A stretch of DNA of 54,680 bases from Bacteroidetes bacterium HGW-Bacteroidetes-17 (GCA_002840985.1 PHDM01000024.1:1-54680), one strand, 5' to 3'. Numbered from the stretch's first letter, positions 35,950 to 45,380 are shown. Numbers and translations are program-made. Notes: a model not told the origin generated them from the letters alone.

Positions 35950-38286
35950 TTATTCAACCTTAAATGAAGTTTTACCATAACACTTACTTCCATCATTTGT
36001 ATAGCCTTTAATAATCACTTCATATTCTGAGCAGTGATCAGAAGTGTAAAAAGATACGGATGCATCATTATCTGTCAACCTTAAGTTTGGATTCCAATAA
36101 AGTAAGTTTCTAAAATCGGCCAATCGACTTGATTTTTTTTCCGCTGTATCATACACAGGAGGGTCAAATCCATAAGAAGCTGAAATTGCTTGGTATTCGA
36201 GAAATGATGATCCTTCTGGTAATTTAATTCCACCAAAATTATCGCTGTTTGTTGATAGCACAACAACCCCGTTTATAATGTGCCCACCTATCATACGAGT
36301 TCCTAGGTGCAAATCAATTTTTTCGACCTTAGCTAGGGGAATATCTAATAGGTTATTTACATTAAAAATAGGAATGTTATCAACCATAATCAATGGATCG
36401 TCAATAAAACGATCTTGTCCATCATCGAAAAGGGATAAAGAATATTGGTCTTTCTTTTTTCGTACCACAAGATCAGGAATAATTTCTCTTAAAAACATTT
36501 CTAATGTTGCTGTTTTTACATAGTCGTCAATAGCTACTGATACTTGAGGAATCCAAAAATTAAATGGAAAAGTGATCTCTGGCGGATGTATTGTGCCCCT
36601 TTTTATTCTGAAGATTTCTTCTGCTTGCATATTAACATACATTTCTTCCAAAAATGCGTACTGAGATGCATCTATTGATAGAGGAACATTATTTATAGCT
36701 GAAAATTCAGATGAAAATTCATCATCTATTTGGAATTCTACTTCACTACCCAAATTAGAATTTGAACATAGAAAAATATTTTGATGATCGACTAGATTAT
36801 TCAGAGAGAATACAAACGCTCCATTCTGTTGTGACTTATAGATATGAAGTTGGTTGGGAGCAAATGTAGAGAGATAAACAAGGGTATTTGGTAAGGGCAA
36901 ATCGTTTGTTTTATTGTAGATTCTACCGCTAATAAAGCTTTTATCTCGAATTTCTGGTATCCATTGCGTAATGCTTGTGTTTTTCTTAAGCATTTTATGG
37001 AAAGAGGTTTGAGATACCATATTACTATATATAATCATTAAGGTATTAATTTGTTCATCAGTTAATAAGCTTACAAACTCAATATCTTGTAAGTAAGATT
37101 CTATAAGCTGTGGACACTCCATAATATATTTAAATAAAATATCTGGTTTATATGTTGTGCCCTTTTTAATAACTGATATTGATAAATCCATTGGTGTGTA
37201 ATCACTTGAATTGGTAAAGGGTTTAATATTCAATTGGATACGTTCTCTTTGTGAATAATTTTCCTTGTCTGTGCTTATGTTTAGCTGTTTGCCTTTATTT
37301 TGATGATAAAAGGCACTGAACTTAATTATGCTGTCTTGTTTGTTTTTGATGATTAGATTGTTGATACCTTCTTCAAGCACATCGGCTGAGAACTTTAATT
37401 GACTTTCTTGATTTATTAAATCAAAATTGGATTCAGCAAGTATTCTAGCGTTTTGGGAATAAATCATAAGTCGGTAATTTTGACTTATTTCACTGATTCT
37501 CTTCCCTTTATTGAAGATATCCACAACTAGCTCACCGTTGGATGATATTTTTGACTTTACAGCCATTCCAATCTCAGACACATCAGGTAAAGGCTGAACA
37601 ATTGAATCATTGTTTTCCAGTAATAGTTTAATTGCATAGTTTGATAATTTAGAGGGAGTGATTTCAAAAAGGCAAATTCCATTTTTTGAAATCGAAGGGC
37701 TAGAAATGATATTCTTCTTGCCATCAATAAGGTAAATACTTTCTATTCTATGACTTATATCTTCATTGATTTTACAAACAACCTGGGTTTTAATCCCATC
37801 TAGTAATTCGCCTCCAGTAGGAATTATTTGAATGTTCGCTCTCTCTAGATTAGTTTTTTCTGGTAATGCTATATTTGGATTAACAACTGTAATGAGTGAA
37901 GTAAAATAATTGCCTAGGGGGTGATTTTTCAAAAACTGTGTATATGCTCTTAAAAAATAATTCCCTGATAAAAATTCTGAAGGTATATCAATTGATCCAA
38001 ATGCACTTCCATCCGAAATATTAAACTTTCTTTTTACCATAAACTCTCTCGAGTTATTGTAAAACTCAACATAAAGCACATTACTTAAATTTGTCTGTCT
38101 TGTTTCTCCGGGTAGGTAACAAAAGGCTTTAAACCAAATTTTCTCTCCCGATATGTACAAATTTCTATCTGTTCGTAAAACAACTTTTTCGTCTATCTTT
38201 TCCAAAGAATTGCTAAAATGCCTATTGTTATTAATCTGTGCTAAACTCGAGTTTGAGATCAGTAAAAATAAAAATATGTATTTCAT
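35950..38286 (-). CDS. Exported MG2-like protein with C-terminal Plug-like domain
   Basis: The 778-residue protein has a signal peptide (about 1-16, ending SLAQ). An N-terminal macroglobulin-like (MG2) beta-sandwich carries the hallmark VLRTDRNLYISGEKIWFKAFCYLPGE (about 36-60) and a following GNYFLRAYTQF. Several beta domains come next. Near the C-terminus (about 640-700) a Plug-like segment appears: LIMVDNIPIFNVNNLLDIPLAKVEKIDLHLG and GHIINGVVVLST. No barrel and no thioester motif (GCGEQ) are present, so it is not a protease-trapping alpha-2-macroglobulin. It is the last gene of a receptor, DUF4249 and MG2 trio and may be a periplasmic or surface partner of that receptor. Confidence 0.72.
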   Translation of the reverse strand: MKYIFLFLLISNSSLAQINNNRHFSNSLEKIDEKVVLRTDRNLYISGEKIWFKAFCYLPGETRQTNLSNVLYVEFYNNSREFMVKRKFNISDGSAFGSIDIPSEFLSGNYFLRAYTQFLKNHPLGNYFTSLITVVNPNIALPEKTNLERANIQIIPTGGELLDGIKTQVVCKINEDISHRIESIYLIDGKKNIISSPSISKNGICLFEITPSKLSNYAIKLLLENNDSIVQPLPDVSEIGMAVKSKISSNGELVVDIFNKGKRISEISQNYRLMIYSQNARILAESNFDLINQESQLKFSADVLEEGINNLIIKNKQDSIIKFSAFYHQNKGKQLNISTDKENYSQRERIQLNIKPFTNSSDYTPMDLSISVIKKGTTYKPDILFKYIMECPQLIESYLQDIEFVSLLTDEQINTLMIIYSNMVSQTSFHKMLKKNTSITQWIPEIRDKSFISGRIYNKTNDLPLPNTLVYLSTFAPNQLHIYKSQQNGAFVFSLNNLVDHQNIFLCSNSNLGSEVEFQIDDEFSSEFSAINNVPLSIDASQYAFLEEMYVNMQAEEIFRIKRGTIHPPEITFPFNFWIPQVSVAIDDYVKTATLEMFLREIIPDLVVRKKKDQYSLSLFDDGQDRFIDDPLIMVDNIPIFNVNNLLDIPLAKVEKIDLHLGTRMIGGHIINGVVVLSTNSDNFGGIKLPEGSSFLEYQAISASYGFDPPVYDTAEKKSSRLADFRNLLYWNPNLRLTDNDASVSFYTSDHCSEYEVIIKGYTNDGSKCYGKTSFKVE

Positions 38287-38324
38287 TTAAATTATTTTAA
38301 TATTAATAATTTTTAATCACGTAA

Positions 38325-39557
38325 TTAATCATCCCAAAAATCCGGTTTTTGGTTTGTTCCCCCTCTTGTTCTGCAATCGATACAATCTTTTGACACAAAT
38401 GTCTCTATAAATACGTATTGACCATATAAAGGGGGAATCCTTACCCATCCGTAAGCTACATATAGTGGATAGTTGTCAGGATGAACCCAAGAAAGGTAGG
38501 CTTCAACATCGTCTATTATAGGGATAAAACAATGATCTATAGAATAATCATAGTCAGAATCAATAAACACCTTTGGAGTGAAAATATGCGGGCTTTTAGA
38601 AACACCTGCAACCAAAAAATATCCAAGTACTGCTTCCTCCGGATTTTGTGTGTTGACAAGGTTTCCTAAAATTCGATAGGGCTGAGATGTATACAAATCG
38701 TCTGTATTTGAATTTTGATCTTCTATTCCTTTATAAAAAACATATGCATTTTTTGATATGGTGAATTGCTTGATTAATAAACAATATTTTTCCCTAAGTT
38801 TATAATCTTTAAATGATGCAAAACTTAGTGGAAAATTATAAATTTTAGGGCTAGACAGAAACTCAGTACTCTGTGTGAACACTTTTTTTATTGTATTGGT
38901 ATTCCAACAATAAAATAAGCTGTTTGCTTCTTCATACGTGACTTTGGTGAATTTCCCATTGAATATTTTTGTGGCTCTATAATAGGCATGATATTCGTAA
39001 GTTTCTTCCAATTCCCAATAATAATAGTTTTTATCCTCCGCTGCTGTTTTAGTTGTTACATAAAATTGATAGCCTTTTTCTTCGGTATCAGCTTCGTCTA
39101 ATCTGTCCTCTGTTAACCGGGTTTCTATTTCAAAATGAGCAGATTCTATTTCAACAGGCGATCGTAATTCTTCAAATTCCGATTCATAGTGTTTTTCACT
39201 TGCAATGATGCTAAGTTTGTACTTTCTTCCAATAATCCCTTGTATTCCTGTTTCAGATGTTTTATAAACCCCGGCTTCTACTTCTAAAAGTGTTTCTGAA
39301 TTTCCTTCATCATCAGTAATTGTAACTGTAGCATCCGATACCGGATTAAAATCAGATATCGAATCAAAATCTTGAAGAGAGCTCGTAGTTGATAAAGTTA
39401 TGGTGTATGGACCTGGCTCGTTAGTAATTCTTCCATCGACAACCAATGAGCTTTCGTGTCCATTTTTTAAGTCGGGCCAATATTTCTCGACGCAGGAAAT
39501 ACAGGCAACCATTAAAAAAATAAAAACAGATAATTTTGTGTTTACTGATTTATTCAT
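38325..39557 (-). CDS. DUF4249 lipoprotein
   Basis: The 410-residue protein has a lipobox CISC (Cys 22) and the DUF4249 opening LVVDGRITNEPGPYTITLSTTSSLQDFDS, followed by an Ig-like N-terminal domain (VSDATVTITDDEGNSETLLE) and a larger C-terminal domain with several Cys, including DCIDCR near the end. DUF4249 genes in Bacteroidota regularly follow STN-type TonB receptors, as here, and are thought to be surface lipoproteins acting with the receptor much as SusD does with SusC, though this is unproven. The gene starts 91 nt after the receptor stop; a relic of another DUF4249 tail lies in that gap. Confidence 0.88.
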   Translation of the reverse strand: MNKSVNTKLSVFIFLMVACISCVEKYWPDLKNGHESSLVVDGRITNEPGPYTITLSTTSSLQDFDSISDFNPVSDATVTITDDEGNSETLLEVEAGVYKTSETGIQGIIGRKYKLSIIASEKHYESEFEELRSPVEIESAHFEIETRLTEDRLDEADTEEKGYQFYVTTKTAAEDKNYYYWELEETYEYHAYYRATKIFNGKFTKVTYEEANSLFYCWNTNTIKKVFTQSTEFLSSPKIYNFPLSFASFKDYKLREKYCLLIKQFTISKNAYVFYKGIEDQNSNTDDLYTSQPYRILGNLVNTQNPEEAVLGYFLVAGVSKSPHIFTPKVFIDSDYDYSIDHCFIPIIDDVEAYLSWVHPDNYPLYVAYGWVRIPPLYGQYVFIETFVSKDCIDCRTRGGTNQKPDFWDD

Positions 39558-39596
39558 ACTAATTAGTTCATTTTTTAATATTGTTATGTGAGATAA

Positions 39597-39648
39597 TTAA
39601 TCATCCCATAAATCCGGTTTTTGCGTTATTCCACTTTTATTACTAATG
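39597..39648 (-). pseudogene. Relic of the 3' end of a second DUF4249 gene
   Basis: On the - strand this short stretch reads ISNKSGITQKPDLWDD and stop, against GGTNQKPDFWDD and stop at the end of the intact DUF4249 gene. At DNA level 39593-39632 and 38321-38360 agree at 35 of 40 positions, and the match continues past the stop codons. No start codon or upstream body remains. It begins right after the receptor gene stop, the usual place of a DUF4249 gene, so it is best read as what is left of a deleted or recombined copy. Confidence 0.65.
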
Positions 39649-42459
39649 TTAACTATCAAAATTTCCAAGCTTAAAATTATAGGTTAATGAAACAATTGGA
39701 GCAGCAAAAATGGACAACTTATACCCTTGTATTTTATTCTCTTCTTGCTTAAAATAAATTGAATAGGGGTTATTAGTTCCCAAAACATTGTATATAGAAA
39801 AGGTCCAAGAACCATGAGCAGCCTTATTTTTTAGCAAGTTACCTTCTGTTGTGAATGATAAGTCTAGTCTGAGATAATCGGGAATCCGATATTCATTGCG
39901 TTTTGAATAATTTAATATTTTTATCCCGTTCTGAAAATAAAAAGAGGTAGGATATGTGATTGGCCTCCCTGTTGAATAGACAATATTGTATGATAGTCGA
40001 TGTCTTCTAGCAAAATCATAATTGGCTACTAAATTAAGAGCATGTGGCTTATCATAATTTGAGGGATAAGGTTCTCCATAGTTTATTCGATTTTCAGCAA
40101 ATTCACTGTCAATCAGTACGCTTGTATGGGAGTAGGTATAGTTGATCCACCCAGTGAGAGATCCAATGTTCTTTTTTAACATTAGCTCGACCCCATAGAC
40201 CTTCAAATCACCCTGCAGAGTGCTTTGTTCGATGTATTTATTTAAAGAGAAATCATGCCCATCTTTTATTTCTACTATGTTTTTATTCTTTTTATAATAG
40301 GCTTCTATCGATACTTCATATTCATTTGCGGAAAGGTTTGAGAAAAAGCCTACCGAAAATTGATCGCCAATAATAGGCTTTGTATTATAATCAACCAGTT
40401 TCCAAGTGTAATCAGGTGAAACAGCAATGGTGTTAGAAAGCATATAAATATATTGATGCAATCTGTTATAAGATACTTTCAAAGACACATCATCTGTGAT
40501 GCTGTACTTAGCAGCTGCTCTGAAATCTAAACTACCATAAGATTTTGCAATTTGATTATTATCAAAAAATAGTGAATCCTGAATATTAGATCCTAACATT
40601 GGTAAACCTTCGGCGTATTGATAAACTTTTTGTGGTCCAAGGGATGCGTAAATATTATATCGAACACCTGCATTCAATGATAATTTGGGCGTTACATCCC
40701 ATTCATCTCCCAGATAGATTCCCGATTCGAGCCCTTTTTCAGTGCCCAAATGTAAGTCTTGCACCAAACTTCCAGGACCAAGCGGGAGTCTACTTCCTCT
40801 ATCAATTTGATAAAGAATTGAGTTAACTCCTGCATCAATACTATGTTTGTAATTAGGTCTGAAATTAAAGTTTGCTTTTATTTCACTATGTTCCAGTTTG
40901 TAATTTTGCTTAAAAGCAGAAAATACAAATTCAGATCTTTCTTTTTCGAAATCGTATATGCTATGAGCAAGGCTTAATTCAAAGGTGTGTTTTTCTTTTA
41001 TAAAATGTTTCCAGTTTGCCGAAACTCCAATGTTTTTATAGTCATATTCGGTGTTTGTCGATACCAATTTCATCTTATCATAACTGTAATATGAGAAAAC
41101 ATTTAAGAGATTATTTTTATTGAGTTGAAAAGAAAGATTACCAACAAAATCAGCAAAGCTTGCTTTGCTGTCCTCTATGTCTTGGTCATCAAACATCATG
41201 TCAATCGCCCAGTCTGAATATGTTGATCTCATCCCAATTAAAAAACTACTTTTATCCTCTTTAATCGGCCCTTCAACCAATACTCTCCCTGTAATAAGGC
41301 TAATCCCACCGTTGGCAGTAGTTTTGTCTTTCCTCCCTTGTTTCGTTTTTATGTCAAATATTGATGATAAGCGACCTCCATATTTTATAGGGATATTACT
41401 TTTATAAAGGGAAAACTCATCAATGGCATCGGTGTTAAAAGATGAGAAAAATCCAGAGGCATGAGAGGTGTTGTAAATAGGGACATTATTTATATAAAAT
41501 AAATTTTGATCTGTTGGACTACCCCTTACGTTAAACCCTGCCGAACCCTCTCCAATGGCTTGAACACCAGGCAGCAACAATGCTATTTTCATAACATCTT
41601 TTTCACCAAAAACAAGAGGGATATTTTTTACTGCCTTTGAGCTCAAACTTTCTATCCCCATTTGCGTTCCTTTCACTTTATTCTGCCTTTGAACACTAAT
41701 AACGATATCATCAAGTAAATAAATTTTTTCTTCAAGTAACAATTCTATGGTTCCGTTTGATAAAAGATCAACTGGAACTCTTTTTTCATTAATATTTATC
41801 CCATTTATGACCAGTATGTGCTTCCCTTTTTCTAAAGTTATTTGAAAAAAACCATTATCATCAGCTGCAACTCCAATTTTCGAGCCTTCATCCATGATGG
41901 TTGATCCAGTAATGATCTCACCCGTTTTAGAATTTTTAGTATAGCCGCTTAGTGTGACATTTTTTTTATTTATGCCATCTTTTTTGGTTCCAACCACAAT
42001 TGTTTTTGGAGCATATTGATTTATAGTATTTAAAAAATCTGCATCAATTTTGTCAACTGAAATCGCATTTTCTTCTTGCTTAGGTTTGATCAATTGAGAA
42101 AAAAAATTGGATGGTAGACTAGTATTAAGTACAACACCTTTTGTTAAAAAAATATTCCCCTTCCGATCGATAGAAACAGCAATATTATATGCATCTAAAT
42201 TTTCATTCAGGATTTTTTTTAAAGATGAAGATTCTGTGATAACGATGTTAAATTTGGGAATGTCTATTTCGTTGTAGAAAAAATGAACATCATATTTCAT
42301 TTCTATTTTTTGTACAAAATCAGCCCAAGCTAAGTTATTATATGTTTTTGAAATAATAATATCAGACTGACCGAATGATTGTATGATAAAAAGAAGAATA
42401 AATCCTGAGAGAAGTACAAACTTCATTTTGGAATTCTTATTTTGATAAGATTTCATCAC
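39649..42459 (-). CDS. TonB-dependent receptor with STN and CarboxypepD-reg domains
   Basis: The 936-residue receptor has a signal peptide (about 12-30; a second ATG at 42426 is an alternative start), a secretin/TonB N-terminal STN domain (about 35-110, WADFVQKIEMKYDVHFFYNE), a carboxypeptidase-like beta-sandwich (about 168-250, LSGYTKNSKTGEIITGSTI), a Plug (about 265-380, VQAIGEGSAGFNVRGSPTDQNLFYINNVPIY) and a 22-strand-type barrel ending in SLTYNFKLGNFDS. STN domains usually receive a FecR-type anti-sigma signal, yet no FecR or sigma gene is adjacent. With the DUF4249 lipoprotein and the MG2/Plug-like protein it forms one - strand cluster. The ligand is unknown. Confidence 0.92.
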   Translation of the reverse strand: MMKSYQNKNSKMKFVLLSGFILLFIIQSFGQSDIIISKTYNNLAWADFVQKIEMKYDVHFFYNEIDIPKFNIVITESSSLKKILNENLDAYNIAVSIDRKGNIFLTKGVVLNTSLPSNFFSQLIKPKQEENAISVDKIDADFLNTINQYAPKTIVVGTKKDGINKKNVTLSGYTKNSKTGEIITGSTIMDEGSKIGVAADDNGFFQITLEKGKHILVINGININEKRVPVDLLSNGTIELLLEEKIYLLDDIVISVQRQNKVKGTQMGIESLSSKAVKNIPLVFGEKDVMKIALLLPGVQAIGEGSAGFNVRGSPTDQNLFYINNVPIYNTSHASGFFSSFNTDAIDEFSLYKSNIPIKYGGRLSSIFDIKTKQGRKDKTTANGGISLITGRVLVEGPIKEDKSSFLIGMRSTYSDWAIDMMFDDQDIEDSKASFADFVGNLSFQLNKNNLLNVFSYYSYDKMKLVSTNTEYDYKNIGVSANWKHFIKEKHTFELSLAHSIYDFEKERSEFVFSAFKQNYKLEHSEIKANFNFRPNYKHSIDAGVNSILYQIDRGSRLPLGPGSLVQDLHLGTEKGLESGIYLGDEWDVTPKLSLNAGVRYNIYASLGPQKVYQYAEGLPMLGSNIQDSLFFDNNQIAKSYGSLDFRAAAKYSITDDVSLKVSYNRLHQYIYMLSNTIAVSPDYTWKLVDYNTKPIIGDQFSVGFFSNLSANEYEVSIEAYYKKNKNIVEIKDGHDFSLNKYIEQSTLQGDLKVYGVELMLKKNIGSLTGWINYTYSHTSVLIDSEFAENRINYGEPYPSNYDKPHALNLVANYDFARRHRLSYNIVYSTGRPITYPTSFYFQNGIKILNYSKRNEYRIPDYLRLDLSFTTEGNLLKNKAAHGSWTFSIYNVLGTNNPYSIYFKQEENKIQGYKLSIFAAPIVSLTYNFKLGNFDS

Positions 42460-42864
42460 AGTATTTTAGTAAAAGACATTATTGAATGTTGCTAACCTTA
42501 CTAAAGTTGATCCTGTTCCTTTTAATACATTTATCAATTTCGTTTTTATTTGTTGAGAACTAAATTCAAAAGTAGAACAAGATAAGACTACTAAAAAGAG
42601 TATCGATGGTTTTTCTAAATGAGAATTGGTCATGCTCATATTTGGTTTTATGTTAATAAACATTAATCTATTTCAAGATAAGAGAATTGTTAGTTGGGTA
42701 GAGTTAGAATAGTGCTAAATCAACAAATTGTAACTGCTAATATATAAAAATACGCTAAGTAATTAACTTGTACAATTTGAAATAGCTTTTTCTACTTCAC
42801 ATTTGCAAAATATTTATATTTTTGGCAGCTAGGAATCATTCCCAGCCTTAGAGATTTACTTTCT
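42460..42864. other. Intergenic region upstream of the TonB receptor
   Basis: No supported gene lies here. A 65-codon frame at 42466-42663 (-) shows no recognisable domain. A small imperfect hairpin at 42828-42846 (GCTAGGAA / TTCCCAGC with one A-C mismatch) lies 19 nt past the stop of the BNR protein but lacks a U-tract. Confidence 0.5.
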
Positions 42865-43905
42865 TCAATTCTCTTCTACTGATATCTTCACAAGCTTCCC
42901 CTCTCTCCCCATGCCATAACCAACTTTGCCTCCGGCAGTAAAAACCATTCCATGCAATTTTTGATCGGAAATGGGTTCCCAAGTTTTGCCTCCATCGTAA
43001 CTTACATCAGTTCCGTTCAATCCGGTAGCTAAATAAATATTATTATAAAGGTAGCAGCTGCCTGCGAGATAATGATCGACCCCTTGTCCCAAAATCCAGG
43101 TCTTCCCGCCATCAATGGTGTATGCTCTGCTATCGGGTGGGTTTTCATTTTGATACTCCCCTCCTACTGCGATTCCTTCCATTTCATTTTTAAAGGCCAT
43201 TGAATAAATGCCGCGCATCCCTGCCCCTGAGTATATAGGGGTTTCAACAACCTGCCAGTGTTGGCCCTTATCCTTCGTAAAAAACACACGGGCTTTGGTT
43301 CCACCCATTCCAACCCACGCTTTTGATGTCCCATTCACAACAATGCTACTTCCACTTGCGGCAAAGCCACCTTCAATTTCCAAACTTTCAGGCATGTTTT
43401 CAGGATCGGTTTGCACCCAATTCTCACCACCATCCGAAGTAGTAATGATCAACATTTTGCCGTTCATCGGATCACCAAAAGCAATTCCATTTTGCTCGTC
43501 CCAGAATTTCATTCCATCCAAAAATACCGCTGAATCGCTATTATGGTAAACTTCGTACCAATTTGTTCCCCCATCAATGGTTTTATAGATTACACCCGGA
43601 AAACCTGCATTCATCACAAGTGCAGTCTTTACATTAAAGGCAACCACATCCCGAAAATCCATCTCACTTGCACCCGGCACCTGATTGACAATCAAATTGC
43701 CTTTTTCATCACTATGCACGACTGTTCCTTTAGTACCGCTAACCCAAAATACATCTTCGTTAACAACCGACAATCCACGAAAACTATTGGATAGTCCCAA
43801 ATCATATTCAACATATTCCAAACGAATAGGATCGGGTTTCTGTTCTTCCAGATTACAGGAGGTCAGAATAATCAAGGCAAGTATAAAAAGGTTTCGGATT
43901 TTCAT
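42865..43905 (-). CDS. BNR/Ycf48-like beta-propeller lipoprotein
   Basis: The start at 43905 (MKIRNLFILALIILTSC) gives a good lipoprotein signal with lipidated Cys 17; an ATG three codons upstream is also possible. The 346-residue body has repeated Asp-box/BNR motifs: TIDGGTNW, TSDGGENW, TKDKGQHW, TIDGGKTW and SYDGGKTW, with spacing of about 45-60 residues, as in Ycf48-like seven-bladed propellers. Bacteroidota copies are often named oxidoreductase without basis. It probably binds a partner or glycan outside the inner membrane. It stands downstream of the three-repeat protein, separated by a strong terminator. Confidence 0.82.
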   Translation of the reverse strand: MKIRNLFILALIILTSCNLEEQKPDPIRLEYVEYDLGLSNSFRGLSVVNEDVFWVSGTKGTVVHSDEKGNLIVNQVPGASEMDFRDVVAFNVKTALVMNAGFPGVIYKTIDGGTNWYEVYHNSDSAVFLDGMKFWDEQNGIAFGDPMNGKMLIITTSDGGENWVQTDPENMPESLEIEGGFAASGSSIVVNGTSKAWVGMGGTKARVFFTKDKGQHWQVVETPIYSGAGMRGIYSMAFKNEMEGIAVGGEYQNENPPDSRAYTIDGGKTWILGQGVDHYLAGSCYLYNNIYLATGLNGTDVSYDGGKTWEPISDQKLHGMVFTAGGKVGYGMGREGKLVKISVEEN

Positions 43906-43989
43906 TTGAATCATTTTTTAATTGTGGTTATAAAAACAAACTTAATGAATTATTAGACAATCTAAAATTACTCGAAGTTATAATGGTTT

Positions 43990-44030
43990 AAAAACAAAGA
44001 AGCCCCTTCCTGAATAATCAGAAAGGGGCT
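43990..44030 (-). terminator. Rho-independent terminator after the three-repeat gene
   Basis: AGCCCCTTCCTGA (44001-44013) and TCAGAAAGGGGCT (44018-44030) pair over 13 positions with one mismatch, with a 4-nt loop. On the - strand the hairpin runs into a T-rich tail (TCTTTGTTTTT). Confidence 0.8.
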
Positions 44031-44105
44031 CAAAAATTACACTTAGATCCCTCACCTGCATTTCGGCTACGCTCAATTTAAACGCTCGGGATAAGTTCGA
44101 CTATC

Positions 44106-44127
44106 GTGATTTTGAATTCAAAATCAC
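44106..44127. repeat. 22-bp perfect palindrome
   Basis: GTGATTTTGAA (44106-44116) is followed at once by its exact reverse complement (44117-44127), centred on an EcoRI-like GAATTC. It lies 9 nt past the stop of the three-repeat gene and before the terminator. It may be an operator-like site or part of a dispersed repeat that includes the preceding GC-richer TTCGGCTACGCTCA stretch. Confidence 0.5.
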
Positions 44128-44135
44128 AGTTTCAC

Positions 44136-45380
44136 TTACTTAAAAACAATTTCTTCCACATCTCTCCATGGCACATAATGATATTTGCTATCTGATTCAA
44201 ATACCAAGATTCCTGTGTTTTGATCGGAGACATCTTGTGTTTTACCCAACAAAAGCATATCTCCGTCCTTTAATGTTACCTGGGTATAATAATAATTTTT
44301 AGGACTGATTTTTTGAATTGTTCTGAATGGCAGCAGATATTGAATGTCATCTTTTTCACCATTCAGCATTTCAATATCAATGGACTCGTCCAAATCATAA
44401 ACAATCAAACCTGAATAAGAGGTGCCATTTGCCAGGCAAACTGTTCCTGCTAATTTATTTGGTCCTTTAAAATCATTATAACCCACCAGATCAGCTTTTG
44501 TAGGATCGGATAAGCTAAGTTTTTCAAATTCGCTCCATGGAATATCAACACGTCCCATGCCCAGTGTATTTACGATGATGCCGCGATTTTCACGATTTAC
44601 ATCGTTTGAGCCTTCAAGTTCTAGTTCTTTTCCTGATTTTGTTTTCAACAAAACCCCACTGCCATATTTTTCAATGGTCTGAATATTTTCAAACGGTATC
44701 GAATAATTATCACGACGTGTTTCGCCATCCAGCTTATCAACCGACAATCTTTCGTCATGATCCCATTGGATGTAACCGGTAATTTCACCATAACGGGTTT
44801 GCACTTTTCCAAAGATGGGTTCCCCGAATTTGTCCCTTAAATTTTGAGGGGTCACCATAAAATCAACACGGTCCAAACGATCCCATTTTACTTCGACTTT
44901 TCCAAGTTCTTCATCCAAAATCCGTATAGTGGCACCAATATCGTTCGACCCATCATCCAAACGAATTACCTGATCATCTTTTAAAATCACATTAACCCTG
45001 TTACGACTCCTCACTTCAATAGATTTAAGGTCACCAAACTGGCAGGCAAAAGTATGGGTAAAAGTGTTGAAACTCCCATCATTAACAGAGAAAACACGCT
45101 CGACCCAACGTTCTGCCCAATGCTCTGAAGTTTCGCGTAAATCGTTCATTTCACTTCTGCTTAAAAACTCAAGATTTTCGTTAACAGGTTTGGTTGCATT
45201 AAAAAAATCGAACCAGAATACTTCTTCTGTTCCCCATCTGATTTGTCCGACATACTGATCTCCATCAATGGTGGTAACTTTTCCATAGATAAATAATTCG
45301 TCGGTATTAACTTGTGAATATGCTTTTATTGCAAAAAATGAAATGAGCAATAAAGTTGTGGCTAAGATTTTTGTCTTCAT
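44136..45380 (-). CDS. Exported protein with three copies of an unnamed beta module
   Basis: I do not recognise a family for this 414-residue protein. After a signal peptide (about 1-22) it contains three repeats, about residues 33-174, 190-290 and 311-414. Each opens with a G-x-V-x-x-x-x-G-x-x-x-x-G-x-I pattern (GKVTTIDGDQYVGQIRW, GKVQTRYGEITGYIQWD, GTVCLANGTSYSGLIVYD), continues with a short basic/acidic strand pair, and closes with a W-x-x-hydrophobic-x-x-hydrophobic unit (WDRLDRVDF, WSEFEKLSL, WRDVEEIVF). The short paired strands suggest SH3- or LSm-like small barrels. There is no enzyme motif. It lies 114 nt downstream of the tandem permeases on the same strand. Confidence 0.7.
   Translation of the reverse strand: MKTKILATTLLLISFFAIKAYSQVNTDELFIYGKVTTIDGDQYVGQIRWGTEEVFWFDFFNATKPVNENLEFLSRSEMNDLRETSEHWAERWVERVFSVNDGSFNTFTHTFACQFGDLKSIEVRSRNRVNVILKDDQVIRLDDGSNDIGATIRILDEELGKVEVKWDRLDRVDFMVTPQNLRDKFGEPIFGKVQTRYGEITGYIQWDHDERLSVDKLDGETRRDNYSIPFENIQTIEKYGSGVLLKTKSGKELELEGSNDVNRENRGIIVNTLGMGRVDIPWSEFEKLSLSDPTKADLVGYNDFKGPNKLAGTVCLANGTSYSGLIVYDLDESIDIEMLNGEKDDIQYLLPFRTIQKISPKNYYYTQVTLKDGDMLLLGKTQDVSDQNTGILVFESDSKYHYVPWRDVEEIVFK

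Noticed and set aside
42466-42663. 65-codon frame (-) just upstream of the TonB receptor, considered as a small FecR or sigma remnant
   Set aside because: No FecR or sigma region is recognisable, the composition looks random, and there is no clear ribosome or promoter signal.
42828-42846. Hairpin after the BNR protein considered as a terminator
   Set aside because: It has an internal mismatch and no U-rich tail on the - strand.
35585-42864. Idea that the TonB-receptor cluster is an integrated island using tRNA-Met as attachment site
   Set aside because: No second copy of the tRNA 3' end was found near 42664-42864, and no integrase or mobility gene is present.
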